64,000 nucleotides of DNA from Crossiella sp. S99.2 (GCF_023094165.1 NZ_JALMDK010000002.1:757541-821540), one strand, 5' to 3'. Shown: positions 7,615-15,904, counted from the stretch's first letter. The notes: generated from the letters alone by a model not told the origin. A program made the numbers and translations.

Positions 7615-9788
7615 CCGAGCCTGGGCACCGAAACGACGTCGACGGGACGGTGAGCGGATCCGTTCTGCAAGCGCGCACCGTGATCGCTCACACCATCGCC
7701 ATGGGGCAACCGGCCACGCGGATGCCGACCCCGCACCAGTTGCCGCCCCCACATCCGGTGTGGACGAACCGTGCCCGAGAGCTGGCCACACTCGATGAAC
7801 TCGCCGCTCGATCGACCTCGACCAGGGCGCTGCTGACCGGGCTGGCAGGCATCGGCAAGACCGAACTGGCGGTCCGCTGGCTCCTCGGTCAGCGCGCTGG
7901 CCACCCGGACGGCGAGTTGTACGCGGATCTGAGCGCGTGGCGTGATCAACCGCCCGTCCGTCCTCACCAGGTGCTGGCAGGCTGGCTTCGAGCCCTCGGC
8001 ATCCCGCCCGACGATCTGCCTGACGACCCGGCCGAACTGACCGCGCTCTATCGCAGCGTCACCGCCGAGAAGTCGCTAATGGTCTTGGTGGACAACGTCT
8101 TCGCCGCCGAGCAGGTCCGCCTTCTGATCCCGGCCTCGCCGAGCAGTACCATCCTCGCCACCAGCCGCCGCCAGCTGCGGGGGCTTCTCCTCGCCGGGTT
8201 CCACCCGGTGGATCTGACCTACTTCACCCCGGACGCGGGCGGCACCATGCTGGCCGCGCTGCTCGGCCAGCCGCCGCCCGGCGAGCTGGGAGAGCTTCGA
8301 GCCTTGGCCTCGCGGTGCCACGGCCACCCGTTCGCCTTGGCCGTGGCCGGCTTGCACCTGGCCGCGAACCCACACCGCAGCCCGGCCGACCTGATCACCC
8401 GTCTCAACACCGACCACAGCGCCACCCTGGCCTTGCACGTGGACGAGGCATCCGTGGGAGGAATCCTCGAGATGAGCTACGACGACCTCGACGCCGACAC
8501 CGCGCGCCTGTACCGGCTCCTAGCCGTGCACCCTGGCGCCGAGTTCACCGCCGACCCACTCGCCGCGGCCCTCGACCAGCCCGTCGCCGACGTCGAACAT
8601 GGGCTGACCCGGCTGGCGGATGCCCACCTCGTCACCGCGGTGGCCGCCGGCCGCTTTCGTCAGCACGACTTGCCGCGCGAGCACGCCCAGGCACTGGCTG
8701 AGCAACATGACGACACGAGCGTGCGTCGGGCCGCTCTTCGCAGCATGATCGAGTGGTACCTACGGCGCACAGCTGCCGCCGACATGGCGATCAACCCTCG
8801 CTCGCGGCGGTTCAGCCCGGTGTACGAACAGCTGGACACCGAGCCGTTCTCCAACGTCGAACATGCTTTGAACTGGTTCGCCCTCGAACGGGCGAACGTG
8901 CTTGCATCCCAATACCTCGCCGCAGAGCAGGGCTGGGACGGGCTGGTGTTCCAGCTTGCCGAAGCCGTCTGGAACCCGTTGCGCCCCAGCTACTTCGCCG
9001 ACGATCTGGTCCAGACGCAACAGCTCGGCATCGTCTCCGCCCAGCACTGCAAGCACATCCTCGAAGCGGTGTTCCTGACCCGGCTGGGGTTCGGCGAGTC
9101 CAACCGCGCCCACCACGACGCGGCGATCACGGCCTGCACGACGGCGATCGAGCGAGCAACCGCATTCGGCGACAGCTGGGTACAGGCGGCGGCCCTATCC
9201 ACCCGAGCGCGCGCTTTGACAGCTGCTGGGCAACCGCGTACCGCGCTGGAGGATCTCGGCAGTGCTCTGCTCCTCGACGAGCAACGGGGTGACCGCCGCA
9301 GTATCGCCCTGCGGCATCGGCGAATCGGCCAGGCATACGCTCACCCCGAGATCGCCGATCTGCCCCAAGCCATTTGGCACCTTCGTGAAGCCGCCGATCT
9401 GATGGAAGCCCTGGGTGACCAGTCCGGCCATGCCCGAGTGATCACCTACCTTGCCGAGGTCCACGTCGCGGCTCGGCAGCCGGACGCCGCTCTGTTCACC
9501 CTTCGCCGGATCGACAACGCCTTGGCGTCCTGCGGTTCGTCGCGCTACCGAGGTCACGCCTACAGCGTCATGGGTCGGGCGCACGCCCAGCTCGGCAACA
9601 ACGCGGATGCGGATCGTTGCTACGGCAACGCGCTGGCACTCTTCGCCGACGCGGGACCGGGCGCGGCGGCCGATCGCGAGGCTGTGCTGAAGCTCCGCGA
9701 CGAACTCGGCGACACGGCGACGCACGGCTCGCATGTGGACACGCCTGGCGCGGAAGACGAGAACACGGAAGGAAATGCGAACAAATGA
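7611..9788 (+). CDS. STAND-class NTPase with NB-ARC domain and TPR repeats
   Basis: 725 aa. The N-terminus has the short VSGSVLQARTV tag seen at the front of many actinobacterial NB-ARC proteins, supporting GTG 7611. The P-loop is LLTGLAGIGKTELAVRW (about residues 75-91), followed by a Walker B-like LMVLVDNVF and a winged-helix region (residues about 290-350). Residues about 490-690 are TPR-like repeats. STAND NTPases act as switches in signalling, regulation or defence; AfsR-like proteins share this core, but no SARP DNA-binding domain is present here. It overlaps the next gene by ATGA and heads a small-gene operon. Role unknown. Confidence 0.85.
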   Translation: MTEPGHRNDVDGTVSGSVLQARTVIAHTIAMGQPATRMPTPHQLPPPHPVWTNRARELATLDELAARSTSTRALLTGLAGIGKTELAVRWLLGQRAGHPDGELYADLSAWRDQPPVRPHQVLAGWLRALGIPPDDLPDDPAELTALYRSVTAEKSLMVLVDNVFAAEQVRLLIPASPSSTILATSRRQLRGLLLAGFHPVDLTYFTPDAGGTMLAALLGQPPPGELGELRALASRCHGHPFALAVAGLHLAANPHRSPADLITRLNTDHSATLALHVDEASVGGILEMSYDDLDADTARLYRLLAVHPGAEFTADPLAAALDQPVADVEHGLTRLADAHLVTAVAAGRFRQHDLPREHAQALAEQHDDTSVRRAALRSMIEWYLRRTAAADMAINPRSRRFSPVYEQLDTEPFSNVEHALNWFALERANVLASQYLAAEQGWDGLVFQLAEAVWNPLRPSYFADDLVQTQQLGIVSAQHCKHILEAVFLTRLGFGESNRAHHDAAITACTTAIERATAFGDSWVQAAALSTRARALTAAGQPRTALEDLGSALLLDEQRGDRRSIALRHRRIGQAYAHPEIADLPQAIWHLREAADLMEALGDQSGHARVITYLAEVHVAARQPDAALFTLRRIDNALASCGSSRYRGHAYSVMGRAHAQLGNNADADRCYGNALALFADAGPGAAADREAVLKLRDELGDTATHGSHVDTPGAEDENTEGNANK

Positions 9789-10039
9789 TCATCCCGAATC
9801 TGGCAATCCTGTACGTCGGCGTCGCTGTTGGCGTTGGCGCGGTTGTCTGGAGCCGCACTCGCGGCACATGGGCGGCCGGAAAACTCAGCTCTCATGTTGC
9901 CCGATGCGTTGTCCTCACGATCACCGTCGGGGCGTCGTGGCCAGCGGCCGTGCTCCTCGCCGCGGCCTATGAACTTCCGGCGGCCCGCGAGGTCATTGAC
10001 CGCCTCGTCTCCGGCCCCTCCACGAACGGCAATGCCTGA
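9785..10039 (+). CDS. Small two-helix membrane protein
   Basis: 84 aa. Its ATG overlaps the ATPase stop as ATGA, so the two are translationally coupled. Hydrophobic stretches at about residues 5-22 (ILYVGVAVGVGAVVW) and 41-62 (TITVGASWPAAVLLAAAYEL) predict two membrane helices joined by a basic loop. No family recognised. The pairing with a STAND ATPase suggests a membrane partner or effector, which is inference. Confidence 0.65.
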   Translation: MIIPNLAILYVGVAVGVGAVVWSRTRGTWAAGKLSSHVARCVVLTITVGASWPAAVLLAAAYELPAAREVIDRLVSGPSTNGNA

Positions 10040-10057
10040 CCTGGGAAGCGGTCGGTC

Positions 10058-10321
10058 ATGCCACCAGTGACGAAGGTCGAGAAGGGGAAGCGGGTCACCG
10101 GTTCCGCGCGGACTCGTATGGGCGCGGACTTGAAGAAGAAGTACGAGAAGGGTGCCAGCATCCGCACGTTGGCCAGGCTGACTGGGCGCTCGTACGGCTT
10201 TGTACATCGGATCCTGTCCGAGTCCGGAGTCCAGCTGCGCGCACGCGGCGGCGGTCCCCACCGTCGGCGCAGCCAAACCACACGGACCGCGCGCTCGAGT
10301 CGGCAGATCGGAGCCGGGTAG
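10058..10321 (+). CDS. Small helix-turn-helix protein
   Basis: 87 aa. The central part KYEKGASIRTLARLTGRSYG followed by FVHRILSESGVQLRARGG matches a family of about 70-80-aa actinobacterial HTH proteins. The tail is basic and rich in Ser/Arg. It probably binds DNA as a small regulator; target unknown. It ends exactly one base before the RbpA-like gene, so both are likely on one transcript with the upstream pair. Confidence 0.75.
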   Translation: MPPVTKVEKGKRVTGSARTRMGADLKKKYEKGASIRTLARLTGRSYGFVHRILSESGVQLRARGGGPHRRRSQTTRTARSSRQIGAG

Positions 10322-10723
10322 ATGTCGAGAGGAACGCTGCGTGGCTACCGCTGGGGCCACACGACGGTGGAACCCGATCGCTACACCGGACCTGTCCCGC
10401 GAGTGACCGCCCGGTTCGCGTGCACGCGTGGGCACGAGTTCGCGGTGCACTTCGCAGTGGGGGCAGAGCTGCCTGCGAGCTGGAGCTGTCGGCAGCACGG
10501 CGTCGAAGGCTGCGCCCGAATCGACGCCACTGCTTCGGCGGAGGCCAAGAGCAAGGGCAAGCCCCCGCGCACCCACCTGACGATGCTGTACGAGCGACGC
10601 AGCGTGGCCGAGTTGGAGGTTCTGCTCGCGGAGACGCTTGCGGCCATCCGCCGACAGGGAGGCGCGCAGCCCGGCTGTGTGCAATTTGGGGACAAGACGT
10701 ATTCGTTCCGCTACGACGGCTGA
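10322..10723 (+). CDS. RbpA-family RNA polymerase-binding protein paralogue
   Basis: 133 aa. The order of segments follows RbpA: a basic N-terminal tail, a core with ARFACTRGHEF and later SWSCRQHG that holds Cys/His residues, then a PPRTHLTMLYERRS linker and a C-terminal helix (VLLAETLAAIRR) that in RbpA contacts the principal sigma factor. It is longer than housekeeping RbpA (about 110-125 aa) and diverged, so it is probably an accessory copy. ATG 10322 directly follows the stop of the HTH gene. An extra sigma-binding factor beside an HTH protein suggests the operon tunes transcription; this is inference. Confidence 0.7.
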   Translation: MSRGTLRGYRWGHTTVEPDRYTGPVPRVTARFACTRGHEFAVHFAVGAELPASWSCRQHGVEGCARIDATASAEAKSKGKPPRTHLTMLYERRSVAELEVLLAETLAAIRRQGGAQPGCVQFGDKTYSFRYDG

Positions 10724-10827
10724 CGGTCCTCAATCAGCCGGGTTACATTTCGGTCCTGACCGGGTGAACACGTGCCGCGCGTCAACGCTGATGCCGCGTT
10801 TCTTGGCTGGTCAGGGCGGTCGACGCC

Positions 10828-10864
10828 CCATTCGCGCCTCATCGACGCCGCACGCACGCTCTGG
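10828..10864 (+). repeat. 37-bp dispersed motif, copy 2
   Basis: Second copy of the element at 7319 and 15905, with the same GCGCCTCAT and CGCTCTGG cores at the same spacing. It lies in the 294-bp region before the queD operon, 153 bp before ATG 11018. A CGTTGAC follows at 10883. Position in front of an operon favours a regulatory role. Confidence 0.55.
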
Positions 10865-10898
10865 ATAACGATGATCAACCGTCGTTGACTGGACCGGA

Positions 10899-10944
10899 CT
10901 GCGGCGGAAGGCTTCCTCCTTCCCCCCTCGGTCTTCCGCCGCAG
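10899..10944 (+). promoter_or_regulatory. Perfect 12-bp inverted repeat upstream of the queD operon
   Basis: Arms CTGCGGCGGAAG (10899-10910) and CTTCCGCCGCAG (10933-10944) are exact complements around a pyrimidine-rich 22-base loop. The hairpin sits 73 bp before ATG 11018. No T-run follows, so it is a poor classical intrinsic terminator; it may be a 5' UTR control element, or end the upstream RbpA transcript. No preQ1/preQ0 riboswitch motif was recognised. Confidence 0.5.
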
Positions 10945-11017
10945 GCCACACCCAGCCCTCGATGGTGAGTACGCGCGTGCGGGAACGCGCAGGTGGTGAA
11001 AGGATCTGGCGCTCACG

Positions 11018-11581
11018 ATGCACGGCACCGCGACAACCGACCACGCCAGCGCCCACCCGGCGAACCTCGTGACGAACGATCCCGCGCCGACAGCCCACCA
11101 GATCACCATCGAGCACACCTTCGAAACCGCGCACCGCCTGCCACACCTTGGGGGCAAGTGCACCAGCCTGCACGGACATTCCTGGCGGGTCGCAGTGCCG
11201 GTGATCGCCCCAGCCCTGAGCGACGATGCCACCGTCGTGGAGTTCGGTGCCCTCAAAGCCGGAGTCCGCCAGTGGATCGACACCCACCTCGATCACGGCA
11301 CCATGCTCGGCGCCCAAGACCCACTCGCCGTGCACCTCTACGTCGCGAAGTGCAAAGTCTTCCGGTTCGGCGCAGATAGCTGCCAGACGGTCGACGATGC
11401 GGAGTTGCTAGCTACCGATTTGGCCTGGCCCACCGTCGAAGCTGTTGCGGTCTTGCTACGACGCGTGAGCCAGGCCGCGCTCGTCGCGCTGCCCTGCGCT
11501 CCCGGTGCCCGCGTCGGCCGGGTGTTCGTCCGCGAAACACACCTCAACACCGCGACCTACGGACCGGCGGACGCACCGTGA
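11018..11581 (+). CDS. queD: 6-carboxy-5,6,7,8-tetrahydropterin synthase-like protein
   Basis: 187 aa. QueD converts dihydroneopterin triphosphate to 6-carboxytetrahydropterin, the second step towards preQ0. The sequence shows the FETAHRLPHLGGKCTSLHGH signature, with zinc His residues and the catalytic Cys of CxxLHGH, and a FVRETHLNTATY end matching the family's conserved Glu region. About 30 extra residues precede the fold. It is longer than typical QueD (about 120-150 aa) and has an insertion near residues 110-130 (KCKVFRFGADSC). GTGA overlap couples it to queE. FolE and QueC are not in the window. Confidence 0.85.
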   Translation: MHGTATTDHASAHPANLVTNDPAPTAHQITIEHTFETAHRLPHLGGKCTSLHGHSWRVAVPVIAPALSDDATVVEFGALKAGVRQWIDTHLDHGTMLGAQDPLAVHLYVAKCKVFRFGADSCQTVDDAELLATDLAWPTVEAVAVLLRRVSQAALVALPCAPGARVGRVFVRETHLNTATYGPADAP

Positions 11582-12300
11582 AGCTACCCGCTGTGTCCGA
11601 TGTGGACCAGGAACTTGTGGTCAACGAAACGTTCGGTCCGACCTTCCAAGGCGAGGGACCGAGCACCGGTCGCTACGCCCACTTCATCCGGCTGTTCGGC
11701 TGCCACCTGTCGTGCATCTGGTGTGATAGCCCGCAAACCCATGACGCCATCCGCTGCGACCTCGCCGACGAACAGCGGATCCTCTCGATCGAGGACATCC
11801 TGTCCTGGCTCGCCGCCGATCCAGCCGATCTGCTGGTAGTCACGGGTGGCGAACCGCTGCTGCAGCCGCACGCCGTGGGGCGATTGCTGTGCACGATCCG
11901 CGAGCGTGCCCTCGCCACCGACGTCGAGATCGAGACATCCGGCACCATCGCGCCTACGGACATGATCACGTCGGCGGTGACACGGTTCAACGTCTCGCCG
12001 AAGCTCGCGCATTCGGGGCTGCGCCGCCATCAACGCATCCGCCCCGCAGTGCTGCGCGACCTCGCCGACAGCGGGAAGGCCCTTTGGAAGTTCGTGGTCC
12101 AAGAGCTCGACGACTTGGACGAGATCCAGGAACTTGTCGACGCCTACGGCCTTCACCCGGTCTGGGTCATGCCGGAGGGCACGGACAGCTCCACCGTCCT
12201 TGCACGGATGCGGATGCTGGCCGATCCGGTCCTGGCACGCCGCTGGAACTTGTCGACCCGGCTCCACACACTGCTGTGGGAGAACGACCGTGGCCGCTGA
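11578..12300 (+). CDS. queE: 7-carboxy-7-deazaguanine synthase-like radical SAM enzyme
   Basis: 240 aa. QueE contracts the ring of carboxytetrahydropterin to 7-carboxy-7-deazaguanine using SAM and a [4Fe-4S] cluster. The QueE-type cluster motif is CHLSCIWCDSPQTHD (Cys-x3-Cys-x2-Cys), preceded by FGPTFQGEGPSTGRYAHFIR and followed by LLVVTGGEPLLQ for SAM binding. The GTG start overlaps the queD stop. The product could feed preQ0 for tRNA queuosine, DNA 7-deazaguanine or a pyrrolopyrimidine metabolite; nothing here decides. A 33-codon frame overlaps its 3' end. Confidence 0.9.
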   Translation: MKLPAVSDVDQELVVNETFGPTFQGEGPSTGRYAHFIRLFGCHLSCIWCDSPQTHDAIRCDLADEQRILSIEDILSWLAADPADLLVVTGGEPLLQPHAVGRLLCTIRERALATDVEIETSGTIAPTDMITSAVTRFNVSPKLAHSGLRRHQRIRPAVLRDLADSGKALWKFVVQELDDLDEIQELVDAYGLHPVWVMPEGTDSSTVLARMRMLADPVLARRWNLSTRLHTLLWENDRGR

Positions 12301-12391
12301 CATCACCACAAACGAGTTCGCCGGTCGGAAGTTCGCGCCCGGCGTCGCTCGCACTCCAGAACATCTCCCAACGACAGGCGGTCCACGATGA
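12290..12391 (+). CDS. Possible 33-aa micro-ORF between queE and the Nudix gene
   Basis: GTG 12290 lies inside the end of queE; the frame runs 33 codons (AADITTNEFAGRKFAPGVAR and a short tail) to TGA 12389-12391, overlapping the next ATG as ATGA. It exactly fills the queE-Nudix gap and preserves the chain of coupled starts and stops in this operon. No known motif. It may be a real small peptide, or a coupling device only. Confidence 0.4.
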   Translation: MAADITTNEFAGRKFAPGVARTPEHLPTTGGPR

Positions 12392-12822
12392 GCGAACCCG
12401 ACACCCCGGCCATCGGCCCCCGCGTCCGGGTCTACGCACTTGTCGGGCAGAACGACCGCCTGCTCCTCGTCGAGTACCCAGGCCACGACGCGCTACCCGG
12501 CGGCGCGGTTCGTGCCGGTGAACCCGTCGAACAGGCGCTCCGCAGAACCCTGCTCGACCAGCTCGACGTGACCATCGCCGAGCTGGACTTCTGCGCCGTT
12601 GTCGAACACGGCACCAACGAGCCTGGCGAAGCGCCCGCCTCCGAGATGGTCGTTCTGTTCGACGTGACGCTCACCGACGCCGACCGCCTCATCGACTCGA
12701 CGCAACCGCATCGGTGGGCCAACGAACACGAACTCTCCGCTCTGCGCCCCCAAGCGGTCCGGGACGGGCTAGTCGCAGGCACGCTGTCGGCCGAACACCC
12801 GTGGCGGGCGTGGACGCCATGA
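12388..12822 (+). CDS. Nudix-fold protein with degenerate Nudix box
   Basis: 144 aa. The beta-alpha-beta order and the LLLVEYPGHDALPGGAVRAG lead-in are Nudix. The Nudix box should read GX5EX7REUXEEXGU, but here the metal-binding RExxEE part is RTLLDQ: the arginine stays while the catalytic glutamates are lost. It is therefore more likely a binding protein than a pyrophosphohydrolase, or it hydrolyses through other residues. ATGA overlaps at both ends tie it to the two micro-ORFs. Ligand could be a nucleotide or pterin from the QueD/QueE pathway (inference). Confidence 0.75.
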   Translation: MSEPDTPAIGPRVRVYALVGQNDRLLLVEYPGHDALPGGAVRAGEPVEQALRRTLLDQLDVTIAELDFCAVVEHGTNEPGEAPASEMVVLFDVTLTDADRLIDSTQPHRWANEHELSALRPQAVRDGLVAGTLSAEHPWRAWTP

Positions 12823-12887
12823 GCAGCCTCGGCCCCGCGTTCCTGACCAACCTCGCAGCGCGCGTAGTCGCGGTGAGTGCCTCATGA
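12819..12887 (+). CDS. Possible 22-aa micro-ORF with ATGA overlaps at both ends
   Basis: ATG 12819 overlaps the Nudix stop and its own stop overlaps ATG 12884. The peptide opens MSSLGPAFLTNLAARVVAV and is amphipathic or weakly hydrophobic. Being precisely bracketed by ATGA on both sides argues that ribosomes pass through it, but its size allows chance. Confidence 0.4.
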   Translation: MSSLGPAFLTNLAARVVAVSAS

Positions 12888-13225
12888 CCCCAGAACAGGC
12901 TGCCGCCCTAACCGAGTATCCCGAGCTGCAGCGGCTCATCGACCTTCGCGGCGCGGGCTGGATGTTTCTGCCCACCGTCGTTGACGGCGAACTCGTTGAG
13001 GTGCATGGCGTGCGGACCTGGCCGGAAGGGTGGGCGGACGCCCTGCGTGTCCGCTACACCACCGACGCCGCCGGCCTCCGCAACGACCACACCGGCGGCG
13101 TCACCTGGCAACGAGAGGGCACCCTCACCGAGGTCATTGATGGCCTCATCTCCCTGCCTGTCCCCAGCGACCGCCTCGCGCCCCGGCTCGTCATCGCACG
13201 TCGCCCTCTGCCATGGACCGCATAA
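12884..13225 (+). CDS. Conserved-looking protein of unknown function
   Basis: 113 aa, acidic with several Trp residues (GAGWMFLP, RTWPEGWADALRVRY, GGVTWQREG). Reads as a small alpha/beta protein without signal peptide or membrane segment. It starts by ATGA overlap with the preceding micro-ORF and lies 82 bp before the IMPase gene. No family recognised; membership of the queDE operon is the only clue. Confidence 0.65.
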   Translation: MTPEQAAALTEYPELQRLIDLRGAGWMFLPTVVDGELVEVHGVRTWPEGWADALRVRYTTDAAGLRNDHTGGVTWQREGTLTEVIDGLISLPVPSDRLAPRLVIARRPLPWTA

Positions 13226-13307
13226 GCCACAACTTCGCCGTACGCACCGACCAGTTGGCGCTCCGGCCCAAAGCCCGTGTCACGCAGAATCCGAGGAACG
13301 CCGCTCA

Positions 13308-14135
13308 ATGCCCTCCCCAAATCTTGATCACGCGCTCACGGCCGCGCAGCGCGCGATCGATCTCGCCGTCCAACACGCTCTGAGCCACCAGCCGACCCAC
13401 ATCACCACCAAAGGCGACCGCGATGTCGTGACCAACATCGACGTGGCAGTCGAAAACCTCATCAGGGACCGGCTGAGCAACTGGGATCCCGCCGTCGGCT
13501 TCGTGGGCGAGGAAAACGGAGCCTCCGGCAACGAGAACACCTACTGGGTCCTCGACCCGATCGACGGCACCATCAATTTCTCCCACGGCAGCCCGCTGTG
13601 CGCCATCGCCCTCGGCCTCGTCCACGACGACCAACCGCTGCTCGGCGTCACGGCCGTCCCGTTCCTCGGACACCGCTACTGGGCCGTCACGGGCGAAGGC
13701 GCCTACCGAGACGGGGACCCCATCACCGTCTCCACGACCGCCAGCCTCGACAACGCGCTCATCGGAATGTGCGACTACGGAAGCGGACCCGACGCCAGCA
13801 CCCGCGACCGGCTCTGCAGCGACCTCGACCAGCGTCTGACCGGCCAAGCCCAAGGAGTCCGCCGCCTGGGCACCACCGCGCTCGAACTGGTCTGGGTCGC
13901 CGACGGCACCCTCGACGCCAGCATCCTGTTCGGCAACCGCGCCTGGGACACCGCCTCCGGAGCGATCATCGCGCGCGAAGCCGGCGCCCTCGTCCTCGAC
14001 GCCGACGGCAGCCCACACTCCACCCGTTCACGTTGCACACTGGCGACCACGCCCGCGCTCGCAGAGGCGCTCCTGCCGATGATGGAGGTCGCCCGCAATA
14101 CGACCTACTGGCCGCAGCCGGCGGGCACCCCGTGA
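13308..14135 (+). CDS. Inositol monophosphatase-family phosphatase
   Basis: 275 aa. Mg-dependent phosphatase of the IMPase/FBPase superfamily. Metal and phosphate motifs are all present: GEEN (near residue 66), DPIDGTINF (about 83-91) and WDTASGAII near residue 215. A GAGGAA ribosome site about 9 bases before ATG 13308 sets the start; the longer upstream frame overlaps the previous gene and is not used. It overlaps the following phosphotransferase by GTGA. IMPase beside a phosphotransferase and a Nudix-like protein suggests handling of a sugar- or nucleotide-phosphate intermediate; substrate unknown. Confidence 0.85.
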   Translation: MPSPNLDHALTAAQRAIDLAVQHALSHQPTHITTKGDRDVVTNIDVAVENLIRDRLSNWDPAVGFVGEENGASGNENTYWVLDPIDGTINFSHGSPLCAIALGLVHDDQPLLGVTAVPFLGHRYWAVTGEGAYRDGDPITVSTTASLDNALIGMCDYGSGPDASTRDRLCSDLDQRLTGQAQGVRRLGTTALELVWVADGTLDASILFGNRAWDTASGAIIAREAGALVLDADGSPHSTRSRCTLATTPALAEALLPMMEVARNTTYWPQPAGTP

Positions 14136-15122
14136 ACGCCCCGCGAGCGCTACTGCCCGAGCACCCCGAACCGGAGTACGCGACGTTGGACCGCGACACC
14201 ATCCCGCACGACCTGCTGACCGAGCTGCGCGCCCTGCACCGAGAGCGACCTGAAGCTCTGGACACGAACCTGTCGGAGTACGGTTTGATCCCGATCACCG
14301 GCGGCCGGAACAACCGCGTCTACCGCTGGAGCAGCCCTCGCGGCCCGGCGTGCCTCAAGCTCTACCGCACCGACAAGCGCGACCGCGCCCGCTGCGAATG
14401 GACCGCCCTGCGGCACCTCGCCGACCACGGCGTCAACGCCACGTCCACGGCGTTGTGGCACGACCCGCATCCCGAACTGCCCGCCGTCGGCTTGAGGTTC
14501 GTACCCGGACGGCCCATCACCGCGCTGGACAGGCCGAGCACCGCCCTCCCCGCGATGGTCACCGCCCTCGACCAGATCCGCCAGGTTCCGCTCGGACCGT
14601 TCGCCAGCCTGGGCCGACTGGACTCGGCGAGCGACTTCATCCGGCGCATCACCACGTGGCCCGAGCGACTCCGCCAGTACCCCGACGAACCGCTCAGCCG
14701 CGACATGGCCGCGATGATCGGGACCTGGCACGACCGCGGCGACGCCGCCGTGGCTCGCCGAACCGGCCCCACGTGTGCTCTCCCACGGCGACGGCAACCT
14801 CGACAACTGGCACTGGCACGACTTCATCGGCACCATCTACGCCCTGGACTGGGAATTCGCAGGACACTCCGACGCTGCCTACGACGCGGCGGAACTCATC
14901 GAGCATCCCAGCGCGCGTGCGATCGACGACGACCTGTGGCTCGCGCTCCTTCCAGAGCTCGGGGTCACCGACGGCCAGGCGCGCCGCCGTTTCGTCGCCG
15001 CGCGCCGCACCGCCGCCCTGCGCTGGTTGGCCGTCCGGTGGAAACGACGCGACACCAATGCGTCCGCACTCGAGCAGCAGCTACACCGCACCCGAAGCCT
15101 GATTACAGGCGACCACGGATAG
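14132..15122 (+). pseudogene. Aminoglycoside phosphotransferase-like kinase split by a 1-base frameshift
   Basis: The N-terminal lobe reads from GTG 14132 (GTGA overlap with the IMPase gene), with GGRNNRVYRW and a Lys in ACLKLYR. At about 14741-14751 the frame must shift by one base: before it reads TWHDRGDAA, after it WLAEPAPRVLSHGDGNLDNW in the next frame. The downstream frame holds the catalytic HGDGNLDN and metal-binding ALDWEF motifs and stops at 15122. Without correction the protein loses its whole active site. One extra G near GCCGCCGTGG would explain it. It could be a sequencing error, since both halves are otherwise intact. Confidence 0.8.
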
Positions 15123-15153
15123 CCGCCATTCCAGCCCACGCAGAGGTGCCCCG

Positions 15154-15782
15154 ATGACGAAGAAAACTCGAGCCGTCTTGAGCGCTCTCCTTGCCGAGCC
15201 GGACAAAGAACTGTACGGCCTGGAGATCTACGAACGAACCAGGCGAATGCCCGGAACGACCTACCCGATCCTCCTTCGATTGCAGACCGCAGGGTTGGTG
15301 TGCTCCCGCTGGGAAGACGCTGACCCAGCCAACCCCGTCGGCCACGTCGCCGCTACTACCAGCTCACTGACCAAGGGTTTGTTGCTGCGCCAGCGAAGCT
15401 GGCCGAGGTGACTGGGCCTGATTGGACTTCTACGCCGCTGGCTCAGGTCGATGCCACGGCCCGCAGCGCAGGTCGCCACCTCGGTCACGTCCGCGAGGAA
15501 CTAGACGTCGGGATGGCGGTCGCGTGGATTGTGGCTGGCTGCGCATTCGGTTCACTACTCGTTGCGCTGCTGGCGTTCCTGGCAGTGGCGCAAGCGCGAG
15601 CATGGCGCGCCAACCGGCAAGTCTACTTTCGACCACCTGCCCTTTCGTCCGCACAAGTCCGATGGGCGAACGAAAAACGGCTAAGTGACGATCCCGAAGC
15701 GACGCTGATCATCCCCGCCGATCATCCGGACTACATCAGACCCGTTGGCTGGCAAGCGTTACGTGTACGACACAGGACTTGA
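15154..15782 (+). pseudogene. PadR-family regulator with C-terminal membrane helix, split by a 1-base frameshift
   Basis: The first frame gives a PadR winged helix (ELYGLEIYERTRRMPGTTYP, then LLRLQTAGLV and WEDADPANPVG). At about 15341 the family's expected PRRRYYQLTDQGF appears only in another frame, which continues through a C-terminal membrane segment (AWIVAGCAFGSLLVALLAFL) and stops at 15782. Loss of one C from a CCC run at 15342 explains the break. As written, the protein would lose the end of the winged helix and its membrane anchor. It is the second single-base break within 600 bp. It may be error or true decay. Confidence 0.7.
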
Positions 15783-15904
15783 CCGTTTCGCGTCGGGCCA
15801 GGTCGTCTCGTTCATTGGGACTCGGACAGGTCCATCGTTGCCGCCAACCCGCGCATATGTCCACCTACAGCTGGGATAATCCGCAGGTCACTGCGCTCGC
15901 CGCC

